A DNA stretch of 64,000 nucleotides from Membranihabitans marinus (GTDB lineage Bacteria; Bacteroidota; Bacteroidia; Chitinophagales; Saprospiraceae). A program made the translations under genes and the position numbers. Shown piece by piece: positions 1 to 10,172 of this stretch. How positions within the stretch are numbered: position 1 is the first letter of the stretch; each line of letters begins with the position of its first letter. The stretch covers positions 1 through 64,000 of the forward strand of contig NZ_JAHVHU010000012.1 of NCBI RefSeq assembly GCF_019802045.1, given 5' to 3'. The notes beneath the pieces were generated by a model. It saw only the letters and a program-made list of their open reading frames with translations, was not told the origin of the DNA and ran no database searches.

Positions 1-431
1 GAAGTGGCTGGAATAAAATTTATAACCAATTGTACATTTATTTTGAAGATCGAATAAAATAAATCATTTTTGAAACTATTGATTCCCTATGATTCATACA
101 CAAAATTCTGCATAGGCTCATAGCTTACTTTTTGTCATCTGTAACTCATTTGGAATGTCTGTTCTTATCACAACGGTATTATACTTTAGCCGCGATAGGA
201 ATCTGAAGAATCAATAACATAAACCCGATTACTCCATCGCACCCTGATAAGAATGTATTATTCTTAATAGATGTACCCTTTCCTGCCAACTATGGTTTTT
301 TCGACGATGATTAAAGCTTGTGACAACATTGATGGAACATTTCGAATCAAATGAATTTTTTGCTTATATTCCCTCTTTAAAACCGTATAGCACCATCAAA
401 TTGTAAAATCAACGAACTGCACATACACTAC
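1..431. other. Left-edge non-coding stretch
   Basis: AT-rich sequence with no convincing gene. Frame +1 is open from the window edge for 18 codons and ends with TAA near base 57; this could be the 3' end of a gene lying mostly outside the window, but it is too short to identify. The rest presumably holds the promoter of the ceramidase-like gene at 432. I could not find a well-spaced Bacteroidota promoter (TTTG, then TAnnTTTG). Confidence 0.4.
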
Positions 432-1865
432 ATGAAGAATACTTTACGTCTTTCCCTGTTGCTGTTTTTATCAAGTTGGACCTCGCTTATTGCTCAATCA
501 GAAAATCCCCCTGATGGGGAGTTTCGTGCCGGTGCAGCGATGAGTGTGATTACACCCCCCATCGGCACTTCGATCAACGGGAATTTCCGGGACGGGACAG
601 TTCGCAATATTCACGATGAAACCCATGCGCGGGCATTAGTGCTGGATGATGGACAGACCAAGCTGGGGTTTGTCGTGTCGGATCTGTGTATGATTTACAG
701 GGAGACACTGGACAAGGCAAAGCAGCGGGCGCACAAGTTTACAGGGATTCCCACGATGAACATGTTAATGTCTGCCACGCATACACATTCCGGCGGAACA
801 GCGTGTTCGGTGTTTCAAAGTGATCCGGATCCGGCCTATTTGGCATTTCTGGAGGAACGCATAGCTGATGCGCTGATTCGGGCGTATGAGAATCGGGTAC
901 CGGCAAAAATTGGATGGGGATTTGGTGAAGAAGCTTCACAGGTTCACAACCGGCGTTGGAAGCTCAAGCCCGGAATAACAGTGAAAAATCCCCTGGGCGG
1001 TGAAGATGTTGTCCGGATGAACCCGGGTGTCAACAATCCGGATAAAACGGTTCCAGCAGGACCGATTGATCCGGAGGTGCCGGTGGTTTCCGTGGTTGCA
1101 CAATCAGGGGAACCTATTGCGTTGCTGGCAAATTATTCTTTGCATTATGTGGGAGGTACTGGTCCGGGAGAGATTTCTGCGGATTACTATGGTGTTTTTA
1201 ATCGGCGAATGAAAGAGTTGCTACAGGCTGAAAATCAACAAACCCCCTTTGTGTCTATTATGACGAATGGAACAAGTGGTGATATAAACAACATTGACTT
1301 TTCAGGGAAAACAAAAGCGGCTAAAGGACAATATGTTCAGATGAATTATGTGGCGAATGTGTTGGCCGCAGAGGTATATAAGGTGTTGCAAAATATAGAG
1401 TACCGAGATGATGTAGCCCTGGCTTCTGCGCAGAAGGAAATCAGCGTAGGAGTCCGTTTGCCCGATCAGTCGGAAGTCGAGCGGGCAGAGAAGATCGTGG
1501 CAGCAGCTGAAGGGCCCATCATGAAGACTTCTGAGGAAGTATATGCACGGGAAACCCTGAAAATGAAAGATTATCCCGAAAAGGTCGATATGATATTGCA
1601 GACATTCCGGATTGGTGATCTGGCCATAGCTGCCATACCTTGTGAAGTGTTTGTGGAAATCGGATTGGATCTAAAAGAGAACAGCCCCATAAAACCTATG
1701 TTTACTATTGAGCTGGCGAATGGATATTACGGGTATTTGCCGACGCCCCAGCACCACGAGTGGGGCGGGTATGAGACCTGGCGTGCCCGATCCAGCTTTC
1801 TGGAAGTTAATGCTTCAGAAAAAATAACAGCCACGGTCCTGGAATTAATGAACGCATTAAAATAA
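432..1865 (+). CDS. Secreted neutral/alkaline ceramidase-like protein
   Basis: This 477-residue protein begins with a signal peptide (charged start, hydrophobic LSLLLFLSSW, likely cleavage after LIAQ). The rest matches the N-terminal catalytic domain of neutral/alkaline non-lysosomal ceramidases. It has RAGAAMSVITPPIG near the start, the His-rich motif SATHTHSGG near residue 115, and a conserved TNGTSGDINN block near residue 285. In the family these His residues bind zinc for amide hydrolysis. Many short Bacteroidota and planctomycete homologues lack the C-terminal domain and have unknown substrates, often beside carbohydrate genes, so ceramide hydrolysis is not assured. A second homologue lies at 2870, with a DUF1080 gene between them. 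The ATG at 432 is the first in-frame start that gives an intact signal peptide. Confidence 0.85.
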   Translation: MKNTLRLSLLLFLSSWTSLIAQSENPPDGEFRAGAAMSVITPPIGTSINGNFRDGTVRNIHDETHARALVLDDGQTKLGFVVSDLCMIYRETLDKAKQRAHKFTGIPTMNMLMSATHTHSGGTACSVFQSDPDPAYLAFLEERIADALIRAYENRVPAKIGWGFGEEASQVHNRRWKLKPGITVKNPLGGEDVVRMNPGVNNPDKTVPAGPIDPEVPVVSVVAQSGEPIALLANYSLHYVGGTGPGEISADYYGVFNRRMKELLQAENQQTPFVSIMTNGTSGDINNIDFSGKTKAAKGQYVQMNYVANVLAAEVYKVLQNIEYRDDVALASAQKEISVGVRLPDQSEVERAEKIVAAAEGPIMKTSEEVYARETLKMKDYPEKVDMILQTFRIGDLAIAAIPCEVFVEIGLDLKENSPIKPMFTIELANGYYGYLPTPQHHEWGGYETWRARSSFLEVNASEKITATVLELMNALK

Positions 1866-1947
1866 AACTTTAATAATTTTCCTGACGAGAACACTTTGCC
1901 CGGAAGGGAAAGACCGGGAGGGCGAGTATCGCGCGGGAATTATCACG

Positions 1948-1970
1948 CTCTTGATAAGAGTATATTTTTT
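1948..1970 (+). terminator. Weak hairpin plus T-run
   Basis: A 5-bp stem (CTCTT/AAGAG, loop GAT, 1948-1960) is followed by a T-rich stretch ending near 1971. It lies 83 bases after the ceramidase-like stop and just before the DUF1080 start, so it could end the upstream transcript or sit in the next leader. The stem is short, so the call is tentative. Confidence 0.3.
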
Positions 1971-1987
1971 TATAAAAAACACAATAA

Positions 1988-2794
1988 ATGAGACAAAAGA
2001 CTTTTACTCCAATGGCTATTTTAATGGCGTCGCTTTTTTTTCTGTTTGCTTCCTGTGATTCGACCAAAGAACCTGCTCTGCATGATAATGCCATCAAACT
2101 GTTTAATGGAAAAAACCTCGATGGATGGTATACCTGGCTCAAAGGGATTGGAAAGAACAAAGATCCTCAGAATGTATTTACCGTGAAAAATGGGATGATA
2201 CACATCACGGGAGAGACCTGGGGATGCATCACCACAGAGGAAGAGTATGAAAACTACCACCTGATTACCGAATGGAAGTGGGGCGGGGATACCTATGAAC
2301 CCCGATTGGACAGAGCCCGGGACAATGGGATATTACTCCATTCAGTGGGTTCCGACGGAGATTATAACGATACCTGGATGTATTCCATCGAATGTCAGAT
2401 TATTGAAGGAGGTACGGGTGATTTTTTAGTTGTCGGTGATAAAAGCGAAAAGTACTCGATCACGAGTCCTGTCGCTGATAAAAAGCATGGCAGTACCTAT
2501 GTCTATGAACCTGACGGCAAGTTGGTTACCATTAACAGCGGCCGGATCAACTGGTGGGGACGATCTCCCGACTGGAAAGATGTGATCGATTTCCGGGGAC
2601 CCCTGGATGTGGAGAATCCGGTCGGCGAATGGAATAAACTGGAGTGTATTGCGAAAGGGGATACCCTGACGGTGAAATTGAATGATGTGATCGTGAATCA
2701 AACCTTTGATGTGAAGCCTTCCAAGGGGCGAATACAAATTCAATCAGAAGGGGCGGAGATTATATTTCGCAGAGTGGATATGATTCCTTTGTAA
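1988..2794 (+). CDS. DUF1080 (3-keto-disaccharide hydrolase family) lipoprotein
   Basis: This 268-residue protein has a lipoprotein signal (FLFASC, acylated Cys near residue 23), so it is probably membrane-anchored. The mature part is a DUF1080 / 3-keto-disaccharide hydrolase domain of concanavalin-like fold. Hallmarks are LFNGKNLDGWYTW near the start, the NGMIHITGE strand, DNGILLHSVG near residue 115, and the closing strands GRIQIQSEGAEIIFRRVDM. Family members have been shown to act on 3-keto-glycosides produced by oxidoreductases, and others may simply bind glycans. The setting between two ceramidase-like genes does not reveal the substrate. A paralogue is encoded at 18323 in PUL A. The ATG at 1988 gives a proper n-region followed by the hydrophobic core. 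Confidence 0.88.
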   Translation: MRQKTFTPMAILMASLFFLFASCDSTKEPALHDNAIKLFNGKNLDGWYTWLKGIGKNKDPQNVFTVKNGMIHITGETWGCITTEEEYENYHLITEWKWGGDTYEPRLDRARDNGILLHSVGSDGDYNDTWMYSIECQIIEGGTGDFLVVGDKSEKYSITSPVADKKHGSTYVYEPDGKLVTINSGRINWWGRSPDWKDVIDFRGPLDVENPVGEWNKLECIAKGDTLTVKLNDVIVNQTFDVKPSKGRIQIQSEGAEIIFRRVDMIPL

Positions 2795-2869
2795 ATTTAT
2801 AACCGGTTTCGCTCTTGATTATAATTTTAAATCCAACCAATATTCCATAATACCAATACTTTTTGAAAT

Positions 2870-3901
2870 ATGAACCGGGTCGATCTTCTTTCTGTTTTTC
2901 GCATTCTGTGCATCACTGTAGGTGTCGTAATGGGGAGCGGGAGAATATCGGCCCAGGATTTGTACATCGGGATGGCCGAAGTAAATATTACGCCGCCTGT
3001 CGGCTATCCCCACTATCGGGGGATCAGTACGGGCGTCAGTGATTCTTTGTTTGCGAAGGCCATTTATTTTGGGCAAGGGGACGAACAGGTTGTGATCGTG
3101 GAATGTGATTTGCTTTGGGTTTCCCGGAGCTTGTCAACCGATGTTCGGCAGGAAGTGGTCGACAAAACAGATCTTTCCTACCAGAACATTATGATCGCCG
3201 GAACCCATTCGCATACTTCACCAGCCTACTATGAAGACATCATGGAACTCAACGAACATCGTCGTGATCCGGATTTTGAGCATGTTCAAATAAATGGTAT
3301 GGAGTATGCCCAGTGGCTTCGACTGCGGATTGTCAAGGTGATTCTTCAGGCCAAAGAGAATAGTGTCCCTGGTCAACTGAAAACAGGTAGCAGGGAAATT
3401 AAGGATCTTTCCTTCAACCGGCGCTATCTTATGGCCGATGGGCGCGTCAAGACCAACCCTGGGTTTCAAAATCCAGCGGCTATTCTCCCGACAGGGCCGA
3501 TTGATCCGGAAGTAGGAATGCTGATGATTACAGATCCGGAGGGAAGGACAATCGGTAGTGTCGTTAATTTTTCATTGCACACGGATACCCAGGGCAGTAC
3601 CGAATTTAGCGGTGACTTTCCAGCTTATTTATCAAGTGCACTAAAAGGTACGTATGGACAGAGTTTTATATCCTTTTACGGACAGGGAGCTTGCGGAGAC
3701 CTCAACCACTATAACACAAAGGTGAAGAAGCAATTGACTTCAGAACAAATAGGGAACCGCTTGGCAGACGTATTTCGTGATCAGGAAGAAAGCTTTAAAT
3801 CCATCGGGCAACCTTTCCTCCGGGCCGCAACGGAAATAGTTTATGTGCCGTTACAGGACTTTACACCAGAAGAATTGGCCTGGGCCCTGGATCAACGATA
3901 A
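2870..3901 (+). CDS. Truncated neutral ceramidase-like protein
   Basis: The N-terminal 340 or so residues form a second secreted ceramidase-like protein. It has a signal peptide ending near SAQ, the GMAEVNITPPVGYPHYRG start block, the zinc-site motif AGTHSHTSPAYYED, and a late GQGACGDLNHYN motif. The family domain should continue well beyond this point. Here the similarity stops near residue 339 (about base 3887), and after a few unrelated codons the frame ends at TAA. From there, another frame reads a DUF5916 barrel gene. The gene has therefore lost its 3' end at a deletion junction. The first half is well preserved, so a stable or active product cannot be excluded but is unlikely. Confidence 0.75.
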   Translation: MNRVDLLSVFRILCITVGVVMGSGRISAQDLYIGMAEVNITPPVGYPHYRGISTGVSDSLFAKAIYFGQGDEQVVIVECDLLWVSRSLSTDVRQEVVDKTDLSYQNIMIAGTHSHTSPAYYEDIMELNEHRRDPDFEHVQINGMEYAQWLRLRIVKVILQAKENSVPGQLKTGSREIKDLSFNRRYLMADGRVKTNPGFQNPAAILPTGPIDPEVGMLMITDPEGRTIGSVVNFSLHTDTQGSTEFSGDFPAYLSSALKGTYGQSFISFYGQGACGDLNHYNTKVKKQLTSEQIGNRLADVFRDQEESFKSIGQPFLRAATEIVYVPLQDFTPEELAWALDQR

Positions 3902-5601
3902 CTTTCTGGTTTTCATCGATCCGTTTCTGGACCAGACGACGGGTTATTCTTTTGGCGTGTCGGCTTCGGGGGCTAAGTGGGATGGTACCATGGCGAACGG
4001 TTCCAGCGTCAGCCTGGACTGGGATTGTAAATGGCGTTCGGAGACCCGGCAATATGAGGATCGTTGGGTGTCAGAGATGAGCATTCCATTTAAGTCCATC
4101 AAATACCCGGCGGGGGGATCACAATGGAATATTAATTTTAGTCGCCTTGATCTAAAATCGAACGAAAAGTCAGCGTGGGCACCGGTACCCCGGCAATTCC
4201 CTACCGCTTCGCTGGCACATACGGGAACGCTGGTCTTTGATGCACCCCTGCCTCATCCGAGGCCCCAGCTATCCGTGATTCCTTATGTTTTTGGAAGTTA
4301 TGCCCAGGATAAAGTGGTAAATAAGGAAGGAAAATACTCCGCAGATTTTGGATTTGATGCTAAAATTGGCATTTCATCATCGATGAATCTTGACCTGACC
4401 TACAATCCGGATTTTGCCCAGGTGGAAGTGGATCAGCAAATCACAAACATCGCGCCGGATTGGATTGGATGCTCCGGTGCTGGGTGGTGCTCGTTTGAGC
4501 GGGAAAATTGGGAATGATGTCCGGGTGGGATTGATGAATATGACAACCAAGAAAACGGATGATCACCTGGCAAGAAATTATTCGGTCGCCACCATTCAGA
4601 AGAAAGTGTTTGCGCGGTCCAATGTCGGTTTTATCTTTGTGAACAAGGAATATCTGAATCAACCAGATACGGTGAGTTTATTCAACCGGGTAGCTGGCCT
4701 GGACTACAACCTGGCCAGTAAAGACAATACTTGGAATGGGAAAGCGTACTATCACCGTTCTTTCCAGCCCGGGAATCCGGATCAGCAGTATTCGCAGGGA
4801 GCACGCATCAGCTATAAGGCCAAAAACATCCAGGCAGAAATTCAGCAAGCTTCTGTTGGAGAAAATTACAACGCAGAAGTCGGATTTATTCGACGGACGG
4901 GTTATAACCTAATCAGCCCAGCAGTGACCTGGCTCTTTGTGCCCAATAGAAGAATCGTAAGTCATGGGCCGACTTTGGCCAGCGAAAATTATTTTTCGAC
5001 AAAATGGAATCGAAATGAGCAAAACAACTCGCTGTTCTATTTGGTGGCTTTCAGAAATCGCTCCGAATTGAATTTTGGATATGAACGTAGTTTTGTACAA
5101 CTCGATCGTGATTTTGATCCCACACAAAACAGCCCGTACGTGCTGCCTGCCGGATCGGAATACAACTTTGGCCGATTCATTGCTAGTTATCAATCCACGG
5201 CAAAAAGAACTTATAGCTATGCTGTTGAAGCTGGGACCGGCGGTTTTTATAGCGGTGATATTCAGTATGTTGAAGGACAGGTGGGGTTCCGGATCCAACC
5301 CTACGTCAATATCTCCATGAATATCAATTATACCGATATTGACCTTCCAGAGCCATTCATGCACAGGACTTACTGGCTGGTCGGGCCCAAGCTCGATGTC
5401 ACTTTCACCGATAAGATTTTCTGGACCTTGTTCGTCCAGTACAATGAACAAATCGATAATGTGAACGTCAATATGCGCTTCCAATGGCGGTATCAGCCCG
5501 TGTCGGATATTTTTCTCGTATATACGGATAATTATACCATCGATGGAATGGAATCCCGGAATAGGGCGCTGGTCTTTAAGATGACGTATTGGCTGAATTG
5601 A
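3888..5601 (+). pseudogene. Broken DUF5916-family outer-membrane barrel gene
   Basis: Two frames together encode parts of a DUF5916 protein, a family of about 800 residues with an N-terminal CBM9-like domain and a C-terminal beta-barrel. The first frame (about 3888-4451) begins mid-domain at DNFLVFIDPFLDQTTGYSF and runs to the barrel motif PDFAQVEVDQQITNI. The second frame (about 4450-5601) resumes at RRIGLDAPVLGGARLSGK and runs through many alternating barrel strands to a normal aromatic-rich C-terminus. In intact relatives the segment between these motifs is roughly 40-50 residues and includes a PERRxFFLEN block; it is absent here. The gene thus lacks its whole N-terminus (lost at the ceramidase junction) and an internal block (about base 4450), the latter causing a frame change. 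Confidence 0.8.
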
Positions 5602-5691
5602 AAGGTCACCAGGTCTGACAGATCTCGCCTTGTCCGCTGAATCCATCTCGTCTCTCCGGACGAAACGGAGAAGGAGGAATATCTGTTGGAT

Positions 5692-7145
5692 CTATTCCAG
5701 TGGTTTAATTTTAAAAATCACCGGATTCGAATTTTCGTCGATCCCCAGTGCCTGAACTTTGGGATGGTCCGGGTTATCCTTTAATAGTTCATTGGCGTTT
5801 ATTTCACCCCAAAACCATTCTGGCGTAGAGCCTTTCAGGGAACCACGGTGTAAATTTATCCCGCCTACAGATAAGGTATCAAAAACGTACTGGCGAGCAT
5901 TTGCTTTGTTGTAAAAGCATTTTCTGAGATGGTCTTCGTATCGATAGCTGAAGTCCAAATACGAGGCTTGATCAACCACATCAACGAGATTTGCCCATCC
6001 CTTATCATCAATATCATCATAGATCTCTAAAGGGTCTCTTCCTTCTTTTTTTCTGGTATTGCTACCTGGGGACCGATTATTAGGTCTAGGTTTCTTAGCT
6101 CCGGCCTTGGGAGCTAATTTTGTTTCGTTTCCATGCTTCATTCCATCCGATGTAATATATCCCGGTCGGCCTCGCACTTGCAAAAAGACCTTACCGAGAT
6201 ATTCTCCCATCAAACCCATAAGTAAAAACTGGATACTGCTGAAGAATAGGATCACTATCATTATGGAGGTCCAACCGGATACGGTTTGACCGACGATTAA
6301 ATGCATATAGAGTGCCCATATGATCAAAGCCATAGCCAATGCAATAGACCCCATGCCCAAAAACAATCCAAATCGCAATGGTTGAATACTGATGGCTGTC
6401 ATACCATCAAAAGCGAGTGCTACCATACGTGGTATAGAATACTTGGTCTGCCCATGTTGACGAGACTGATGCCGGTATTTAAGAGTGGTAGCTGCCCAGG
6501 TATCGGGATCGTTGTATTCGTCATCCTTTAATCTTTGATTTAATGGACACAACCATGCAAAGATGCCTCGTAGATACAGACTTTGCTCCGGTAATGAACG
6601 GACTACCTCTGCGACCGGATGACTGAACAGCCTAAAATCATTGGATTTATAGACCACTTGATCCGGCCCCAGAGCCTGTATAAACTTATAATAAGCTTTC
6701 GAAGTCAGCTTTTTGAACCACGTTGCTGACTGGTGGTATTCAGGTATCGCGTGTACTACCTGATAACCCTTTTCATAAAGCCGGACCATCGATGGGATTA
6801 AAGCAGGCGGCTGTTGCAGGTCTACATCGAGTGTTGCCAAAACCTCTCCATTCGCGGCTTTAATTCCTGCCAATAATGCTTGCTGCTGCCCAAAGTTCCG
6901 TGAAAAATGAACGATCTTGAGCTCAGAATAGTGATCTTTCATTTCATCCAATATAATTCTGGATCGATCGGTACTGCATCGTTGACAACGATTACTTCAT
7001 TTCGGTATGGAGCATAATCCACTCTTGATACTTCTTCCAGAAACCGCTGTATGGATTCTTCTTCATTGTAACAAGGGGCGATAATGGAGATTAGACCAGG
7101 TTTGAAGTTCCTATTAGTCCTAGCATCAGTATATAGACCACACAT
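5692..7145 (-). pseudogene. GT2 glycosyltransferase with a single-base frameshift
   Basis: This DPM1/GtrB-like family 2 glycosyltransferase is split between two frames. The N-terminal frame (start ATG at 7145) has SIIAPCYNEEES and EVIVVNDA. The second frame holds VHFSRNFGQQQALLAG, the DVDLQQPP metal/nucleotide motif and two C-terminal membrane helices (residues about 195-215 and 230-250 of the 419-residue frame). Reading GCAGT near 6985 as six bases restores the family motif NDASTDRS, so one base is missing. Such enzymes usually move a sugar from a nucleotide donor to polyprenyl phosphate. Unusually, about 160 residues follow the last helix: a basic Pro/Lys-rich linker, then an acidic domain with WANLVDVVDQASYLDFSYRY that I do not recognise. 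The single missing base may be a sequencing error. Confidence 0.75.
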
Positions 7146-7201
7146 ATGGGTGGATTTCAATTGGCCATTATGCTCCTTTTTGTATTTTCATTTCGCTCTC
7201 A

Positions 7202-8158
7202 TCATTCACTGGTTTCATTTATTAAAGTAGGGTGCAGATATTCCCGGACCTCCCGCTTGATCGTCTCCGAAGTATCCCATTTACGAGTCAGGACATTGGA
7301 ATATATAGCGCACCCCATCAAAAAGAGTCCAATGAGTCCGCCCGCAGCGTATTGTTGCACCTTGTTGTTTTTTAGCCATTTTCGTTGTTTTACGACCTGG
7401 TATAAATGGTTTGCTCCCCAGACCGCCCAGACTGATAACCCAATAATACTTAGATACATATACCGGTCGGCCGTGATCATAGCACGTGGCATAGGGAGAA
7501 TGTGCAGGACGAGAAGAATGTTGATTCCGAAGAATAGCAGGCCAAAAAACGGCAGAAAAACTCTATTGCGATACAGATCAATAATATAAAGCAAAAGGAA
7601 GCTCGCAATGATTATGTAGCCATAGTAAAACCACGACAACGATTCGCCGGTGACTATGGGGAAGCCGTAGAAATAAAGTAGGTTCACTGGTAATATAAAC
7701 CGGATTACATACACGATCAGACTATAGCTCCCAAATACGAAACGTTGATCCCAGGAATAAGCGCCTTCCAGTTCCAGTATACCAAGATTGTTCTGCGCAG
7801 ACCAATACCAGAATAAGAAAGCCAACAAGAAGAAAGGTATCTTCTCAAGGGTAATCTTCAATGAAAAATTTTGACTTTTATAGGTGTGTAGGATAAAATC
7901 AATCAATAGAAGATTCAGCGGTAAAATGATAGCTTGCTCCTTGGACATCTGGCTCAAGACATATCCCAGGAATGTCAGTACAAGGTAAGAGTATTTCCGG
8001 GACCTTTTATACTGGAGATAAAAGAGCAGGCTTCCCAGTGTAAACGTGGGTAGAACGCATAGCCGATTAATATGCCCATCGAAATAAAAAGTCGAATTGC
8101 AGCCCAATTTTGTTGCTTCGGAGTTTTGTTTAATCTTAGATATGACAACTTCAGCCAT
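7202..8158 (-). CDS. Polytopic membrane protein, TMTC-like, N-terminus missing
   Basis: This is a very hydrophobic protein of about 318 residues with some eight predicted membrane segments. The motif MPRAMITADRYMYLSIIGLS near residue 245 resembles the conserved loop of TMTC-type and related integral-membrane O-glycosyltransferase-like proteins. SKEQAIILPLNLLLIDF is likewise typical of that group. Relatives carry another 100-200 residues upstream with the first luminal catalytic loop. Here no such sequence is found, and the bases beyond 8188 are AT-rich with no coding signal. The ATG at 8158 was chosen over a TTG at 8188. The gene lies 57 bases upstream of the GT2 gene on the same strand, which suggests a former glycosylation operon. 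It is probably a remnant. Confidence 0.55.
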   Translation of the reverse strand: MAEVVISKIKQNSEATKLGCNSTFYFDGHINRLCVLPTFTLGSLLFYLQYKRSRKYSYLVLTFLGYVLSQMSKEQAIILPLNLLLIDFILHTYKSQNFSLKITLEKIPFFLLAFLFWYWSAQNNLGILELEGAYSWDQRFVFGSYSLIVYVIRFILPVNLLYFYGFPIVTGESLSWFYYGYIIIASFLLLYIIDLYRNRVFLPFFGLLFFGINILLVLHILPMPRAMITADRYMYLSIIGLSVWAVWGANHLYQVVKQRKWLKNNKVQQYAAGGLIGLFLMGCAIYSNVLTRKWDTSETIKREVREYLHPTLINETSE

Positions 8159-8188
8159 TCCATGCGGGAAGAGGTTATTATTATGCAA

Positions 8189-8592
8189 TAATAAATTAAT
8201 CGAAATGGAGATTAGCTATTCAGCGGTTTAGAGGATATGAATATAATCATATTTATTGAATTATGCTAATAAAAAATGAAAATTGAACAGCTATAACTAA
8301 TAAAGTGTTAACACTAATATCACATAACGCATTGATTTATAGCTATATATAGATAGATGTTTCGATAGAAAATATGTATAGTGATAAATTAAAATTCTTT
8401 GAAAATGTTATTATAGCCAATTAGTGATGGCTATACAAGGTAATCGGAAAGCATGTATAATAAACTTAGGTGTTGGGATAGTATAGGATGTTTGAATTAA
8501 TATATAGCAATTCGTAATTAGCATCCAAAACCCACATCCTTTGATTACCTTGCCCATGTGTAAGTGAATCATCATCAAACAACAAGCTTAGC
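8189..8592. other. AT-rich intergenic region
   Basis: About 400 bases of very AT-rich sequence between the minus-strand membrane protein and the plus-strand oxidoreductase. No coding frame, RNA gene or strong hairpin is visible. It should contain the promoter of the gene at 8593, but I could not place one with confidence. Confidence 0.5.
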
Positions 8593-9600
8593 ATGAATAA
8601 TAAAACGGTTCAGTGGGGGATTATCGGTTGCGGTGACGTCGCTGAAGTGAAAAGCGGACCCGCCTTTAATAAAATACCGCATTCTACATTGGTCGCTGTA
8701 ATGCGCCGGAATGGAGCGAAAGCCAAAGATTTTGCTAAGCGCCATCAGGTGAAGCATTGGTATGATGACGCAGATGAATTGTTGCACAATCCGGAAATCA
8801 ATGCGGTATATATTGCGACCCCCCCGTCCAGTCATGCAGAGTATGCCCTCAAAGCGATCAAAGCCGGTAAGAACATTTATCTCGAGAAACCACTTGCACG
8901 GAGCTCCACGGAGGGGTGTGAAATCCTAAAAGCTTTAGCGGGTACGTCGGTCAAACTCACTGTGGCGCACTACCGCCGGAAGATGCCGGCCTTCCTTCAG
9001 GTCGAAGAGTTGTTGAAATCAAAGGTTATTGGAGAGGCGCGATTGATTGATATCCAGATTCTGCAGTCCAGTAAAGCCGATATTATTGCCTCCGCCAGCG
9101 ATAATTGGCGGATCAATCCTGAAATATCAGGGGGCGGATACTTTTACGATCTGGCACCTCATCAGATTGATCTGATGTTGTCCTGGTTTGGTGTGCCAGC
9201 GAAGGTCAAAGGCTTTGGCGTGAATCAGCAGGGCGTTTACCCGGCCAACGATCTCGTTAATGGTATTATGAAATTCAAGGACAATATCCAGTTTCGTGGT
9301 GTTTGGGCTTTTAATGTATCCGAGTCCGATAAACTGGACCGGTGTACCATTTATGGAAGCAAAGGCTCTATCACCTTCTCATTTTTTGGTGATCAGGTTT
9401 TTCTCACTACCCCGGCTGGTACAGAAAATTTTGTTTTTCCACCGCTCCCACATGTTCAGCAGCCTATGATCGAGGCGACGGTGCAGTATTTTCTTGGTGC
9501 ATCCGAGAATCCGTGCTCAATAGAAGATGCTATTCGTGGCATGGAGGTGATGGACGCGATGGCAAGAAGTGTAAGCAGGTCTACTGAATACGGTGTCTGA
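8593..9600 (+). CDS. Cytosolic Gfo/Idh/MocA-family oxidoreductase
   Basis: This 335-residue NAD(P)-dependent sugar dehydrogenase-like protein has no signal peptide. The Rossmann fold starts with WGIIGCGDVAE (GxGxxA-type), followed by INAVYIATPPSSHAEYALKAIKAG and the signature EKPLA near residue 98. The substrate domain contains GGGYFYDLAPHQIDLMLSWFG, where the conserved His of the family motif (DxxxHxxD) lies. Members oxidise or reduce a ring or C1 hydroxyl of sugars, inositols or their phosphates. The three other family members in this window carry Tat signals and are longer, so this one probably acts on imported sugars in the cytoplasm. It stands alone, with no operon partner on either side. 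The ATG at 8593 fits the fold start exactly. Confidence 0.9.
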   Translation: MNNKTVQWGIIGCGDVAEVKSGPAFNKIPHSTLVAVMRRNGAKAKDFAKRHQVKHWYDDADELLHNPEINAVYIATPPSSHAEYALKAIKAGKNIYLEKPLARSSTEGCEILKALAGTSVKLTVAHYRRKMPAFLQVEELLKSKVIGEARLIDIQILQSSKADIIASASDNWRINPEISGGGYFYDLAPHQIDLMLSWFGVPAKVKGFGVNQQGVYPANDLVNGIMKFKDNIQFRGVWAFNVSESDKLDRCTIYGSKGSITFSFFGDQVFLTTPAGTENFVFPPLPHVQQPMIEATVQYFLGASENPCSIEDAIRGMEVMDAMARSVSRSTEYGV

Positions 9601-9743
9601 CATTTTTGCTAATAAATGTTAAATAACATCAAAAATTTATTGCTATCCTGCATTCCGGTGAAAATGCTAAAGTTGTAATTTATTATTTAAATAAATTAAT
9701 TAATAACTATATTTCACAAAGCCATTAAGTTTTATTGAAATGA

Positions 9744-9887
9744 AATCAAAATTTCAGCATTTCACCATTTCTTTTAATTATTCTTTGTAGCTGTCAGGGA
9801 GACCATCGACTTCAAAAGGACGTCACTACAGTAGTTGGTTCTGTGGGGTTGCAAATTGAAAAAATTGAAGATGTTCCTATTGAGTAA
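9744..9887 (+). pseudogene. Remnant of a small lipoprotein gene
   Basis: One frame of 47 codons reads a hydrophobic stretch (SISPFLLIIL) followed at once by a lipobox-like CSC and a polar segment (DHRLQKDVTTVVGSVGLQIE) before TAA at 9885. The frame is closed upstream by TGA at 9741, which overlaps an ATG at 9740 in the neighbouring frame. A one-base change after that ATG would give a normal lipoprotein start. The frame 9835-10035 may continue the protein. Together this looks like a frameshifted lipoprotein gene of unknown function. Confidence 0.35.
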
Positions 9888-10172
9888 CATGCAAAATCAG
9901 TACGCCAAAATTAATAATACAGAATATACTTTCTTACTGATTATTAACAAAGGTTCAAGCAACTTCATTCTGGTTTTCAAGATTCAATTCAAAAGTAAAA
10001 GGGTTTATCAGATTGTTTTCTGGCTTGGGATGTAAAGAATGACCGTTGTAGTTTTTTTGTAGTATTAGGAGCATTTGTTATTGGATGGAAATAAGTGTAA
10101 GATGTACTTCTCACTAAAAATCTCTGAAAAGTTGGGGTACGTGCTTAGCCCTTTATATGTAGATTCTAAGCA

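Noticed and set aside
4909-5646. 245-codon open frame on the minus strand
   Set aside because: It is antisense to the DUF5916 barrel, whose alternating strands are clear on the plus strand.
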